From Gordius sp. MW1 (taxonomy: Eukaryota > Nematomorpha > Gordioida > Gordea > Gordiidae), in NCBI GenBank assembly GCA_964036665.1, contig OZ038526.1:5270001-5334000 (forward strand): a stretch of DNA of 64,000 nucleotides, in the 5' to 3' direction. Below, piece by piece: positions 34,701 to 43,510 of the stretch. Both the position numbers and the translations under genes were made by a program. The notes below the pieces were generated by a model that was not told the origin of the DNA, searched no databases, and saw nothing but the letters and a program-made list of their open reading frames with translations. Each line of letters starts with the position of its first letter. The stretch's first letter is position 1.

Positions 34701-36635
34701 TTTGCTAGAAAAGAAATGGTGAGCAGGCTGCGAGGCAGCTAGGTCTCGTCGTTGATCGGGCACAAGGTGGGTCTAGCATACTAAACGGTTCCCTAGAAAT
34801 AATGTTACACCGCCGACTTCTCTACGACGATGCCCTTGGGGTTGGCGAACGACTTGACGAGATCGGGCTCGATGGGCAAGGTACCAATCAATACACTTTC
34901 AATCTTTACCTTTTCCGTCATTTCATTGAGTTGTGTGTATTTTTACATCAATTACAAAAAAATTTATTAAAAGTGCCTAGAGAAAGGTTGCGCTATTTTT
35001 GAGAGTGCTTCTCCCATAATTAATATATCATTCAGTATACAGTAAAATCAGGCAGGAATCAAATACTGATACTCAGTACATATGAATTGAGTGATATTGC
35101 AAGAAGTTCTAAATAACAATAATTATTCCACGTCACGCAATAAACACCGTACATACATGTAAGTTTTGCTTAAATACGTTTACCACCTCAATTGAAGGTC
35201 TGATCGCTCGAGGTCGGCATTGGTTAGTATTCGACGAACCGACCCAATGCGACGAGATCATGACGCAACTTGCTCAGATCAAATATCTCCAACCCGAAAT
35301 TATGTTCACACCCGCCTCCACCTCTAATAACCCGCCGCCATCTTTAAATTATCAAGTTACTGATAAATATAACTAGTTTCACGATAACTTGTTTATAATA
35401 TTATATTCGTTTTCGTATCTTATACGTTGTACTTATTTAATTCTTTAGTTAATAAGAGTATTTTAATTTGCAAGATTATTCACGGATCTATTATAACTAG
35501 CTACTTTGAAATACTTAATCCAAGGCTCCTCAACTTAATAAAGACTTTCCGCCCAACCTTCACTTACTCACTTTGGCCCGATGGGATCGAGGGATACTTA
35601 TTCGTTTAGAGCATATATATTCACCGGGCGAACATCCCACCCTATCTAAACCCGTTTCCATCGAACTTACAGTGAGTTTCAAATTTTCTCTGATATTTTT
35701 TCGGTGAAAATTTAAAAGAATTTTTTTACTCGCTTTTAATGCTTTATTCAGACGCTCTTTAGCTCGATAAAATTTGACAAATGCTTAGAAATGACCTTGG
35801 GTGGAAATCAAAAATTATCCGATTTACGAAGGTTTAAATGGCCCCTCCAATACCAGGATATATTATCGTACAACCCCGATACCCCGTTCAATCTTCTAGG
35901 TTCTAATATATATATAGACAAGATCTTTCCAAAAATAATTTGTAAAATGCTTTTATAAAAATCTATAAAAAAAACTCTTGGACTCCAAATTTTTTAAAGT
36001 TTCACTCCCTTTCGATCTTCTAGGCTGTAACATATTATTTAGTCCGAGAGAGGAAGGGAATAATGGATTGTGGGTTTATTTGAGATTCCCTTTTAACGAA
36101 TTTTGTAAAATAAAAGCTAATTTTCTAATAAATGATAAGATACGTGTCTCAATATAAAGGAGCTTGGATAAACGTTCTATTATTATCATGTTTTCATTCC
36201 GAATGATATATCATTTCGCATTAATAAAAATCATTATGATCATCCTAAAAGGAGGAGAAATTTTTAATAAAATCGTTTATAATAATAATGAAGAGGAGGG
36301 AAGGGGGTGCACATCAAACGAACAGTGTAGATGTAAATCTATCTTTACTTAATTATAACATAAAAGTAAAGAAGAAATGAAGTACCAGGTGTTTCAGGAT
36401 ACATATTAAATGATTTCTCAATTTTAAAAAAGTTATAAAGTTATGTACTTAAAATGAGTAGTAAAACATCAGGACAATATCGTAGAACACTATTACTGGA
36501 ACTATAGTAAACATTTCTTGATAGTTTAATAGTTTCTTATTTTATAATGTTTTAGAAAATACGACTTTCGTCACGTTGCGCCCGTTGGATATCAAGACGT
36601 ATTATTTAGGCAAGCAAACAAATCAAGCTGCATAA
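16704..36635 (+). CDS. MAN2B1: Lysosomal alpha-mannosidase (GH38), about 20 exons
   Basis: Zn-dependent exo-mannosidase that degrades N-glycans in the lysosome. Exons: 16704-16781, 16821-16923, 16962-17135, 17448-17564, 19598-19777, 20168-20343, 27992-28180, 29322-29618, 30700-30879, 31013-31126, 31485-31601, 31921-32081, 32500-32620, 33070-33279, 33719-34048, 34727-34880, 35198-35355, 35525-35671, 35752-35899, 36556-36635. All phases agree, giving 1,077 residues, slightly longer than the human enzyme (about 1,010). Exon 1 encodes a signal peptide ([17 protein letters not shown]). Active-site motifs are present: HTHDD (exon 2), WQIDPFGHS with the nucleophile Asp (exon 5), HHDAVSGT (exon 9). 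C-terminal beta-domain signatures include WTVGPIP, FYTDSN and LLTLARWD. Starts of exons 6 and 16 are less certain (alternatives 20177 and 34739). Exons 1-4 use A/T-ending codons and introns of 38-39 nt; later exons are visibly GC-richer. Introns carry many MITEs. Confidence 0.92.
18402..19308. mobile_element. hAT-like non-autonomous element with CCCGACCC subterminal repeats
   Basis: The ends TAGAGACCTG and, inverted, TAGAGGTCTG are flanked by GGAGAATA (18394-18401) and GGAGAGTA (19309-19316), an 8-bp duplication with one mismatch. TAGAG termini plus an 8-bp duplication suggest the hAT superfamily. Both subterminal regions hold irregular CCCGACCC-type repeats in mirror orientation. No transposase is seen. 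It lies in mannosidase intron 4. Confidence 0.75.
20428..22300. other. Unique AT-rich part of mannosidase intron 6
   Basis: No gene is seen. It contains a C-run of about 17 near 21381 and a perfect 16-bp palindrome GACGAAATATTTCGTC at 22081-22096. Short ORFs here have no recognisable similarity. Repeat families begin after about 22240. Confidence 0.5.
22318..22690 (-). repeat. Repeat cluster: CATAGCAATT unit plus tRNA-like B-box unit
   Basis: The 58-66 bp unit ACTAGTTAAATTGCATAGCA (also tandem at 59576-59815) is followed by a minus-strand copy of the GCCTCTACTGATGTGGGTTC unit. That unit ends GGTTCGAATCC-like, a pol III B box, repeated twice here. It is the same family as the 24.5-26 kb array in opposite orientation. 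Confidence 0.65.
22928..23394 (-). mobile_element. hAT MITE carrying a BED zinc-finger remnant
   Basis: The ends TAGAGATGCACCGATA and TATCGGTGCATCTCTA are perfectly inverted and flanked by GTGTTTTT on both sides (22920-22927 and 23395-23402). GCCGATACC repeats lie just inside the left end. On the minus strand the core encodes a BED-type zinc finger. BED fingers are the N-terminal DNA-binding domain of many hAT transposases, so this looks like an internally deleted hAT element. It sits in mannosidase intron 6. Confidence 0.88.
23041..23180 (-). pseudogene. BED zinc-finger remnant of a hAT transposase
   Basis: Translating the minus strand from about 23180 gives an open stretch beginning [18 protein letters not shown] and later [10 protein letters not shown]. 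Together these supply the aromatic W-x-Y-F start, the C-x2-C pair and the H-x4-H pair of a BED finger. The catalytic and dimerisation regions of a hAT transposase are absent. Confidence 0.8.
24035..24290 (-). repeat. GGGCCTTCGGCCC cassette with long pyrimidine tract (copy 1)
   Basis: On the minus strand the cassette reads CTCGGGCCTTCGGCCCTCGTG, a short perfect hairpin (wording split: GGGCC-TTC-GGCCC), then a purine tract of GGGGAAGG units. It ends with ACGACTCATCTATAC, GCATATTTGTTAAGCAATTT and GGGCGAGAAAGGTGGGAAG. The tract here is about 150 bp (24127-24275) and is the longest of the copies. Related copies lie at 26091, 41117 and 58447. Confidence 0.7.
25453..25560 (+). mobile_element. End of a hAT-like element (CAGTGGTTCTTAACC)
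   Basis: CAGTGGTTCTTAACCTTTTT followed by a C-run resembles the well-known CAGTGGTTCTCAACC-type end of hAT elements. A minus-strand copy of the same end occurs at about 41945-42036, and both share the flank with GCGTTTTTTGATCATCAAA. No opposite end was located. Confidence 0.55.
25717..25783 (+). ncRNA. tRNA-Thr(UGU)-like SINE head or tRNA pseudogene
   Basis: TGGTTATAGCG (A-box-like, near 25728) is followed by CTTGTAA, a Thr(UGU)-type anticodon loop, and GAGTTCGAATCCC (B box, near 25763). The acceptor stem does not close, and the copy runs into the same GAGAGGACAAATTT tail as the neighbouring repeats. It is therefore more likely a SINE head than a working tRNA. Confidence 0.5.
26091..26231 (-). 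repeat. GGGCGAGAAAGG cassette (copy 2, lacking the purine tract)
   Basis: This copy matches the distal half of copy 1 (CCCCCCTATAGGCATTCTCGC, CTTTCTCGCCCATAAATTGC, ACGGAGTATAGATGAG) with one internal duplication. It then switches to CTATCTTCCTGCATACAGAC, the start of the 26.2-27.4 kb inverted repeat, instead of the pyrimidine tract. Confidence 0.65.
26261..26446 (+). pseudogene. Coding-like arm, plus-strand copy, function unknown
   Basis: The open frame reads [17 protein letters not shown], then [15 protein letters not shown] and PPEP, and ends in a stop. It aligns with the minus-strand arm ([30 protein letters not shown]). Many differences are synonymous (for example ATGGACCCT against ATGGATCCC), which suggests the ancestor coded for protein. 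No known domain is recognised. The reading frame shifts after about 26446, where another frame continues to 26636. Confidence 0.4.
26931..27326 (-). pseudogene. Coding-like arm, minus-strand copy, function unknown
   Basis: A 131-codon open frame starts [15 protein letters not shown] and is open to 26931. It is Pro/Asn-rich with no transmembrane segment or recognised motif. Its first half aligns with the plus-strand arm at 26261-26446 at roughly half identical residues by eye. The upstream leader (AACCTATCTCCGTAAGCTTT on the minus strand) also matches sequence beside cassette copy 1 at 24300, which ties it to the same mobile family. It could be a gag- or capsid-like fragment, but I cannot show that. 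Confidence 0.4.
27713..27881. mobile_element. GGGCGTAGCC-type MITE in mannosidase intron 6
   Basis: The left end is CATGGGGATAGCCAAAGGGG and the right end CTGGCTACGCCCATA, with a G-run and C-run core as in the copies at 4034 and 4960. No clear target duplication is left. Confidence 0.65.
28583..29283. mobile_element. CAGGGGCGTAGG element with a nested MITE, 8-bp duplication
   Basis: The left end CAGGGGCGTAGGAAGG and right end CCCTTGCGTACGCCATTGG are imperfectly inverted. CCTAATAC flanks both sides (28575-28582 and 29284-29291). A second MITE is nested at 28691-28834. The element supplies most of mannosidase intron 7 (28181-29321). Confidence 0.75.
28691..28834. mobile_element. Nested CATGG-type MITE
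   Basis: The ends CATGGACTTAGCCAGAGGGG and CCTGGCTACGCCCATG surround three C-runs. It lies inside the 28583-29283 element, so it inserted later. The flanks GATTTATA and GATATACA are only partly alike. Confidence 0.65.
29824..30431. mobile_element. MITE with CGAGAGTATTCGTGGGGTAT ends, possibly piggyBac-like
   Basis: The left end GTAACCCTCGAGAGTATTC and the inverted right end TTAACACGCGAGAGTATTC match at most positions. CATTCGTGGGGTATAAC repeats occur just inside and again near 30220. A TTAA at the right border suggests piggyBac-type targeting, but the left border reads GTAA. No transposase is present. It occupies most of mannosidase intron 8. Confidence 0.6.
31215..31350. mobile_element. CATGGGCGTGGCC-type MITE in mannosidase intron 10
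   Basis: The ends CATGGGCGTGGCCAGG and CCTGGCTATGCCCATG are inverted, each with one change from the family form. The core carries TTTTGCCCCTCCCC as in other copies. No target duplication is evident. Confidence 0.7.
33292..33461. mobile_element. GGGCGTAGCC-type MITE in mannosidase intron 14, 8-bp duplication
   Basis: The left end CAGGGGCGTAAC and right end GGCTACGCCCATG are flanked by ACTATTAG on both sides (33284-33291 and 33462-33469). The interior shares TTTGCCCCTCCCTGGATGAT with other copies. It begins only about a dozen bases after the splice donor of exon 14. Confidence 0.82.
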
Positions 36636-36908
36636 TGTTTATTTGTTGCAAATTGGCTCTTATTAAAATTTTACACTTTCAAAACAATTGAATGAATTTA
36701 ATCATGTTTGATTATTATATTATTCAAAAATCTTCTATAAATTTGTATTACTATTATTAATATATACCTAATATATAAAATTTATCGTAAATAAAAATGA
36801 GATATTTTATAAATGAAAAATTATGTAATAAATTACTTGACAATATCTTATAACTCAACAACTTAATCTCGACTTTTGTCTTCAGCCATTTGTAGAATTA
36901 ATCAGATG
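36636..36908. other. 3' flank of the mannosidase gene
   Basis: AT-rich sequence that probably includes the 3' UTR. A possible poly(A) signal (AATAAA near 36790) is seen. No other feature is recognised before the gypsy insertion. Confidence 0.45.
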
Positions 36909-37399
36909 GTTATTGTAGTGACGTGGCAGGGGTAAAATACCAAACAACGTAAAATAAGAAGTCAGATTGATCCAAAGGATGTTGATAATGTAACTTACGA
37001 GGAGGTTAAGGAATCTTTAATACGGATATATTCTGATAAAAATTCGATTTATAATTACAGGGAAATGTTATTGCGATCAGAGTGAACTAATGAAACTATA
37101 ATTGATAAGTTAAAAATTACTATCAATCGCTGCCAATATAAATTACCCACTGATGAAATATTAAGAGATATTTTTATCCTAAGAGTAAAACTACCTAGAT
37201 TAAATGTTGTAAGAACTAAATACCCCATGGGCAATATATTGACGAAACAGTTAATATGGCTTTTGCTCTTTCATCAATTGAAGGCGAAACCTCTAACGAT
37301 TTGGACATAAATAAATTTAATCGGGATACTAAATATCCAACTAGGAATTTGACTAATAAATATGATACTTTTTCAAGAAATGTTCCTAATCTTAGCACC

Positions 37400-37741
37400 T
37401 TTAGGAACAACAAGAAAATAGTATGTTAAAGGTGTAGTAGACTAAATCACATGGCTCGCGATTGCTGGTCAAATTTGCCGTCAAGAACTATATCTGACTT
37501 GAAATACGATGATGCGGTAACGAAAGCTGAGATCGCCGTTTCAATCAATCAGAAACCGTTCACTTTTCAATTTGATACTGGTGTAGCCTGCACAGTCATT
37601 GATGAACCGACGTTGCTTAACATCGGGAAACCACCATTATCGCCAAGTTCAAATATTTACGGTTATGGCAAAACAAAAATCCAAACTTTGGGGAAGTGCG
37701 GTGCTAGGGTAGAAGTAAACAATATATCACATGTCAGATAG
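37400..37741 (+). pseudogene. Gypsy CCHC zinc knuckle and aspartic protease remnant
   Basis: A knuckle RCSRLNHMARDCWSN is interrupted by a stop just before its second Cys. It is followed by an open frame from 37451 with the retropepsin core FQFDTGVACTVID, the D-T-G triad plus Val. The frame ends at 37741, before RT. Confidence 0.8.
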
Positions 37742-37849
37742 GCATGTTGTAAAGGGGAAAGGAAATTTGATTTTCGGTATACCTCTATACCTCACATCAT
37801 AAAATTTAATTTATCACTTCCAACAATCATTACATGAAACGTTATTTCC

Positions 37850-39201
37850 GATGAGAAAAATTTTTAACTGAAGAAGATGTTTTCAAACAATTTCCAACGG
37901 TTTTTAGTCAGAAATTAGGTAAAGTAAAAGATCTTAAAGTTGTTATTGAGGTAGAAAAAACAGCACGTCCGATAAGTTTCACCGCAAGACGCGTACCATT
38001 TCCGCTACGTCACGCTGTCTTAACAGAGTTCAAACGTTTAGAAGGTGAAGGGGTTATTAGAAAGATCGACCCGACAACAACTCCGATAAATTGGGCGACG
38101 CCCACGGTAAACACTTAGACTATATAGACTGCTCATGCCATATGTTGCATACGGGTAATTGTGTGTATAATTTTCCTCCATTTTGAAGAGTGTATTTGGT
38201 GTATTTTAACCATGTAATTTTGCCCTATAACAGTCAATTTACCTTCCTCACTAGTTAATAATTAAAAAAACGTCAATAAATTAATATTATACAAAATATT
38301 GATGGCACTATATTATTAAACAAACTTAAATCGCAGTTTTTACATTTTTAATCTTTATATATTTTTTAAATGATATTTATTTTAAAATGCTGTTTTTTGA
38401 TATCTACCCACTTTAATATTTTTTTATTTACCTTTTTAAAGTTATTTAATTTGCGAAAATTACTAATTTCTATATGCTCACAACGTTACAATCCTCGTTT
38501 CAAAATGGTGGAAAAAAGGGTACACATTTTGTGCGTTGATGAGCAGTCTATTTAGTCTATGGGTAAACATTAGGAAGAAATTTGGTGACGTCCGCATATG
38601 TAGGGATTTCAGATTGACTTTAAACAAATTCCTATCAAAAGATAACGATCTTCTCCCAACGTTCAAAGATGTTGCAAGTGAAATAGCAGGTGGTAAATTA
38701 TTCTCAATCATTGATTTAAGAGATGCTTTCTTTCAATTACCAATTTCTGAGGAGAGTTCTAAATTGTTAAACATAGCTACTCATATTGGCTATTTTCAAT
38801 ATTTACGGTTACCTTTTGGGTTAACTACGGCGCCTATAATATTTCATCGTTATATGAAAAACTTGCTCAAAGGCTTAAAAGGCGTAAGCATTTTTATGGA
38901 CGATGTCATAATAAGTGGGAAAAACAACGAGGAACATAATAAAAATCTAACAGAAACATTAAACTGAATCAAAAACGCGGGATTAACGACAGCACTTAAT
39001 AAACTAAAATTGTTCAAAAAATCAGTAAAATTTTTGGGTCATACTATAGATGAAAATAACATTCATCCTCATGTAGACAAAGGTGAGGCAATTAAAAATT
39101 TTAAAGTACCAATTAATCGTACAGAATTGAGATCAATCCTAGGTTTAGTTAATTATCTTGGAAGTTATATTCCCCAATTCCAAAAGTTCTATTTTATATA
39201 A
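37850..39201 (+). pseudogene. Gypsy reverse transcriptase, split by a nested MITE
   Basis: The finger region (FPLRHAVLTEFKRLEGEGVI) ends at the MITE at 38114. It resumes at 38570 with GDVRICRDFR, then LPFGLTTAP and the catalytic FMDDVIISG, followed by a thumb with VKFLGHTID. Removing the inserted element and one target copy would keep the frame, so the MITE arrived after the RT had been intact. An in-frame stop near 38965 and other breaks show decay. Confidence 0.85.
38114..38561. mobile_element. MITE nested in the gypsy RT, 8-bp target duplication
   Basis: The ends CTTAGACTATATAGACTGCT and, inverted, CATAGACTAAATAGACTGCT are flanked by GGTAAACA at 38106-38113 and 38562-38569. The 448-bp interior is AT-rich and non-coding. 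The 8-bp duplication points to hAT-like transposition. Confidence 0.87.
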
Positions 39202-39299
39202 ATTAACATCTACAAAAGTAAAATGGAATTGGAGCATGATAGAAACACAGGTCTTTAACGAAATAAAAAACTTAATTTCAACATATAAAACAATAATCC

Positions 39300-39580
39300 C
39301 TTATCAAAAAAAATTTACCCATTATAATTTCATGCGACGCATCAGACAAAGGTTTAGGAACTGTAATTACATATATATTAATTAGTGGTCAAGAAAGACC
39401 GATAGCTTTTGCCTCTCGTACTCTAAGTCCAGCAGAACGGAATTATTCTGTAATTGACCGCGAAGCCGCTGCTGTAATGTTCGCCATACAGAAATTTTAC
39501 GAATACAGTTTTGGGAGGAAATTTACATTAGTCACTGACCATCGTCCTTTAGAAAGAATTTTTGGTTCTAATAGAGACTA
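39300..39580 (+). pseudogene. Gypsy RNase H remnant
   Basis: Conceptual translation gives RPIAFASRTLSPAERNYSV, then DREAAAVMFAIQKF and LVTDHRPLERIFG, the conserved RNase H blocks. A frameshift separates it from the RT thumb and a stop follows the last block. Confidence 0.8.
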
Positions 39581-39879
39581 AAGTCACTAATAATCGATTA
39601 GTTAAATGGCAGCAAAGCTCTTACACTATGATTTTGATATAAAATATTTACCTGGATCAACGAATAAATGTGCGGATGCTTTATCACGTTTAATTCCTAT
39701 TTCGAATTATTCCAACCCGAAATCGGATCACGAAGATAAATTAATTAAAAGAAACTTCGAAAGATGATGTGCTAAAAGAAGCTATAAAATTATTTCAAAA
39801 TAATTGGCAAGGTGATGTATTTCGATTTTAAAAGTTATATATCGTGCGAAGATAACATTATATTTCAATGATAGACTCA

Positions 39880-40400
39880 TTATACCCTCTAGTTTGAAAT
39901 CAGAGATTTTAAAAATACTGCACCCAGGGAATGGAGCCATGAAATCTCTAGGAAGGTATTACGTATTTTGGACCAACTTGGACAATGACATAGAACAATA
40001 CGTAAATGATTGTAATAATTGTCAAGAAGGTACCATCAGCGAAAGAAGTACCAATGTCTTCCTGGAATATTCCCAATAAACCTTGGGAAAGGATCCATAT
40101 TAATTTGGCGGGGCCAATATCAAACAATTATTGGTTGGTATGCAATGATGCTCTTACAAAATGGCCGGAGGTTATGGTTATTATGCAAATCAGCAGTGCG
40201 AACATAATTAAAAATTTACGAGTTTTGCATAGTTAGCGCTAATGGACCACAATTTACGTCGGACCAACTTAAAACTTTCTGCGAAGCAAACGGCATTCGA
40301 CATTTTCGTAGCGCACCTTACCACCCTAGAACTAATGGTTTGGCGGAGAGGTACATTAGGACAATTAAAAGCAAAGTTTTCGCGGGGAGGAGATAGGGGC
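39880..40400 (+). pseudogene. Gypsy integrase with lost catalytic residues
   Basis: The zinc-binding region keeps the Cys pair (CNNC) but the His end is shortened. In the catalytic core, the first Asp of the D-D-E triad is Asn (HINLAGP), the second is Ala (SANGPQFTS), and the Glu remains (NGLAERY). Frame breaks occur between blocks. The enzyme cannot be active. Confidence 0.82.
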
Positions 40401-40651
40401 TAGATGATCATGAAAATTTGTTGCAAGTTTTATTTAACATGCATACGACTGTGAATACCACTACTGGTATTAGTCCGGGAGAAGGCATGGTTAACCGAAG
40501 ACTCCGAACAACTCTCGACCAACTAAAATGGACGCACAATAATAGAATTGGTGATGCCTTATGGAAACAAAAATACAACATACCCACGTAGAAAAGAGTA
40601 TCCATGCCACCTGTCAGATACACCGAGAGTTCCGCTTAAAGAAGGGAGAAG

Positions 40652-40838
40652 TGTAGTGATAGTTATTAGTTATTTGAATATACGCTTCGTTATTTGTAAC
40701 ATAATTACCTATTTTAAATATATGAATTTATCGTCTCCGTATGATTTTATCGTCTGCTGATAATTACTCGCGGTTATTGAATAAAAGTCGTTGTTTCGTT
40801 TGGAATCTAAGTTGTTTGGTATTCTATCCCTGCCTACA
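40652..40838 (+). repeat. 3' LTR of the gypsy element
   Basis: The LTR starts TGTAGTGATAG directly after a polypurine tract and ends CCCTGCCTACA next to the GTTAT duplication. AATAAA lies near 40780. At 187 bp it is short for the group. Confidence 0.82.
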
Positions 40839-40843
40839 GTTAT

Positions 40844-41110
40844 AAATAATTCGGAAAAAGATTTTATTTATTATGAATCCTTTTATTCCCATGAAATATT
40901 ACTAGCCTGCTGTCCGTTAAACACTTAGATGTTGAAACAATAAATTCTTTACATTTTACCCAGTTTGTCTACTTATTTTGAAGGATTAATTTATTCTTTA
41001 ACCTTATTTGTACGAAGTTAAGTACAATACATATTAGATTTTTGCTATAATATTGCCCTATCCTACCAATCCCTTTGCATTTTATCACTCGATTGCCAAT
41101 ATTTAGGAAC
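40844..41110. other. AT-rich spacer
   Basis: No gene or clear repeat is recognised between the gypsy element and the next repeat cassette. Confidence 0.45.
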
Positions 41111-41116
41111 TTATTA

Positions 41117-41277
41117 AAGCTCGGGCCTTCGGCCCTCGTGGGAAGGGGGAGAGGGGAAGGGGAGGAGGGGAAGGGGGGACGACTCATCTATACTTCGTAT
41201 AAACGTAGCATATTTGCTATGCAATTTATGGGCGAGAAAGGTGGGAAGGGGCGAGAGTGCCTATAAGGGGGTATCAA
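41117..41277 (+). repeat. GGGCCTTCGGCCC cassette (copy 3)
   Basis: In order: GCTCGGGCCTTCGGCCCTCG hairpin, a 45-bp GGGGAAGG-type purine tract, ACGACTCATCTATACTTCG, GCATATTTGCTATGCAATTT, and GGCGAGAAAGGTGGGAAGG. It has the same layout as copy 4 at 58447 and the reverse of copy 1 at 24035. Confidence 0.72.
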
Positions 41278-41369
41278 ATGCAAAATTATTAGTTAATTAT
41301 TAATTTATGCAAATATTTAAAAAGTTAAAGGGTATTAACAAGAACAATATATAAAAATAAAAATTTTGC

Positions 41370-41432
41370 CCTCTCCGAAATTCGAACCTATGAGCTAGTA
41401 AAGCTAGTCACTCATTCAATCAACTGAGCCAT
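41370..41432 (-). ncRNA. tRNA-like SINE head
   Basis: On the minus strand, TGGCTCAGTTG (A box) is followed by a D-arm-like stretch, CTAGCTTTACTAG and GGTTCGAATTT (B box). The tail GGAGAGGGCAAAATTTT is shared with the other repeat copies. The stems do not form a clean cloverleaf, so it is a SINE head or tRNA pseudogene. Confidence 0.55.
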
Positions 41433-41650
41433 TAAACTTCAAAATATATTTTACCCAGTACTTATATATAGCTACCACGTGGTACAACTAAAATAAAAGC
41501 AAAAACCATTAGTATAGGTCAAAAAAGACGAAGAGGGCGAACATCAAAAGCTAAAAATGCTTTTATTTTATAATAAATTACTAATGGAATATAACATTTT
41601 ATTGCGTTTTATATATTTTATTGTATTTTAATAAAAGATAATTAAAACAT

Positions 41651-42036
41651 CATGGGCGTAGCCAGGTTTTGAATTAGGGGGGGGGCAGGTTTAAAAAAAA
41701 TTTCCTGAGAGCAAAAAAAAAAGGTCTTGACTATCTAAAATTAGTGAATTGGGCAATTAAAGGGTTTTGGCTGGCCTTGGCAGGCAATTTAGTTATAAAA
41801 CCCTGATGGGTTCTAGCAGAAAATTTTGGACAAATATGATTAATGATAAAAGTATTAATATTATGTAGAATGATATCTACTTCCTGGGGCAGTCTGGTGT
41901 TTTTACAGGAAAAAATTTTCAAACTTGTTTATTTTCATACCAATTTATTATTATGAAAAGGGGGGGGGGCCCAAAAAAATTATAAAATATTTGGGGTGCC
42001 GCGTATATGAAAAGGTTACGAACCACTGATTTAAAA
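41651..42036. mobile_element. Chimera of MITE end and hAT-like end
   Basis: CATGGGCGTAGCCAGGTTTT at 41651 is a left end of the GGGCGTAGCC family with no matching right end. About 300 bp later, GGTTACGAACCACTG (minus-strand CAGTGGTTCGTAACC) is the same hAT-like end as at 25453. The stretch between holds no recognised gene. Confidence 0.5.
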
Positions 42037-43290
42037 TATTTCATCAATAGGCGTTTTTTGATCATCAAATAAATAACTAATTAGTAAGATTTTGGAAGCA
42101 TTTTGAAATTTTAGCCTTTACTTAAAATCAATTTGGCCAATGGTCATTTTTTTATTGGTCATTACCAAGAGACGGTCTATAAAAAACGAAAAAAAATTCG
42201 AATCACAATTTAACCAATGGTCATTTTTTTCCATTGGTTCTATAAATACATACTAGTCAAAAAAAAACGAAAAAAAATTTCGATTTATACTTTGGCCAAT
42301 GGTCATTTTTTCATTGGTCAGCAGCCAGCGGATGGCCAAAAAGCCATATTATCAATGTTTTTTCATTGGTCAGCAGCCAGCGGATGGCCAAAAAGCCATA
42401 TTATCAATGGTATTAACAAAAACAATATATTAATTTGAAAAAAAAACGAAAAAAATATTTCGATTTATACTTTGGCCTGGTCATTTTTTTCATTGGTCAG
42501 TAGCCAGCGGACGGCCAAAAAGTCACATTATCAATGGTATTAACAAAAATAATATATTAATTTAATTTAAATAAAAATAAAAGTTTTGCCCTCTCCAGGA
42601 TTTGAACCCACAGTAGTAGAGGCATAGGCTTTTGTAGGGGCAGCAGACAGCGGACGGCCAAAAAGTCATATTATCAATGGTATTAACATAAACAATATAT
42701 TAATTTGAAAAAAAAAACGAAAAAAAATTCCGATTCACAATTTGGCCAATGGTCATTTTTTTCCATTGGTCAGTAGTCAAGGCACGGTTAAAAAGTCATA
42801 TTATCAAGGGTATTAACAAGAACAATATATTAATTTAATTTAAAAAAAAATAAAAATTTTGCCCTCTTCGGGATTCACCCACATTAGTAGAGGCATAGGC
42901 TTTTGTAGGGGCACAGGGACCCACACCAGTAGAGGCATAGGCTTTTGTAGGGGCACAGGGACCCATATCAGTAGAAGCATAGGCCCTTGTAGGAAAGGGC
43001 ATAAGGTAATCATCAATGTTAACCTAATATACCCAATTTAAAAACGAAAAAATAAAATTTCGATTTATTTGGCCAATGGTCATTTTTTTCATTGGTCAGT
43101 AGCCAGCTGACGGTCAAAAAGTCATATTATCAATAGTATTAACAAGAACAATTTATTAATTTAATTTACAAAAAAAAATCGTCCTCTCCTGGGCTTGAAC
43201 CCGAACCTCCAGGTCACAAATCTGAGGCAAATAACTTGGTGGACAACGAACGGACAACGGACACCAAAAAACGAGCCCATAAATTGCATA
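42037..43290 (-). repeat. Repeat block, same families as 23.5-26 kb but inverted
   Basis: It contains five or more TTGGCCAATGGTCATTTTTT palindrome units, several GCGGACGGCCAAAAAGTCAT units, and tRNA-like B-box units (minus strand) near 42590 and 42870. The last carries the GTAGAGGCATAGGCTTTTGT motif three times. A GACCTGGAGGTTCGGGTTC head copy lies near 43185-43220. The flank near 42040-42070 repeats the 25410-25450 sequence inverted, so the two blocks are related over a long stretch. Confidence 0.7.
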
Positions 43291-43510
43291 ACAATTAATA
43301 ACTAGGAGAGAACAACACTTGATCCTTTTTTGCATCATACAAAATTGAATATGGGTGCTCAAAATAGGTTAATTTATCTTGAAAGGTTCGATGTCAACCA
43401 ACTTGTCTTCTTCTTTATCAGTTAGCCGATTTTCGTTAATCATGTCCGCCATAGGTTGAATACCCATTTTTGTCATGAGCAGGTCATTCGTCATATGGTC
43501 AAGCTTAGTT

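Larger units (their letters stand above)
36914..40838 (+). mobile_element. Decayed Ty3/gypsy LTR retrotransposon
   Basis: Order on the plus strand: gag-like region with a CCHC knuckle, aspartic protease, RT, RNase H, integrase. This is the Ty3/gypsy (Metaviridae-type) order. The termini TGTAG and CTACA are flanked by GTTAT at 36909-36913 and 40839-40843, a 5-bp target duplication. A polypurine tract (AAAGAAGGGAGAAG, 40638-40651) precedes a 187-bp 3' LTR. The 5' LTR is almost gone: after TGTAGTGA the sequence is an inverted copy of the LTR's last 25 or so bases. Stops and frameshifts occur throughout. No env-like ORF is seen. A MITE is nested at 38114-38561. Confidence 0.88.

Noticed and set aside
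41370-41432. A functional tRNA gene
   Set aside because: A and B boxes are good but the stems do not close and the tail is the dispersed repeat tail; SINE head is more likely.
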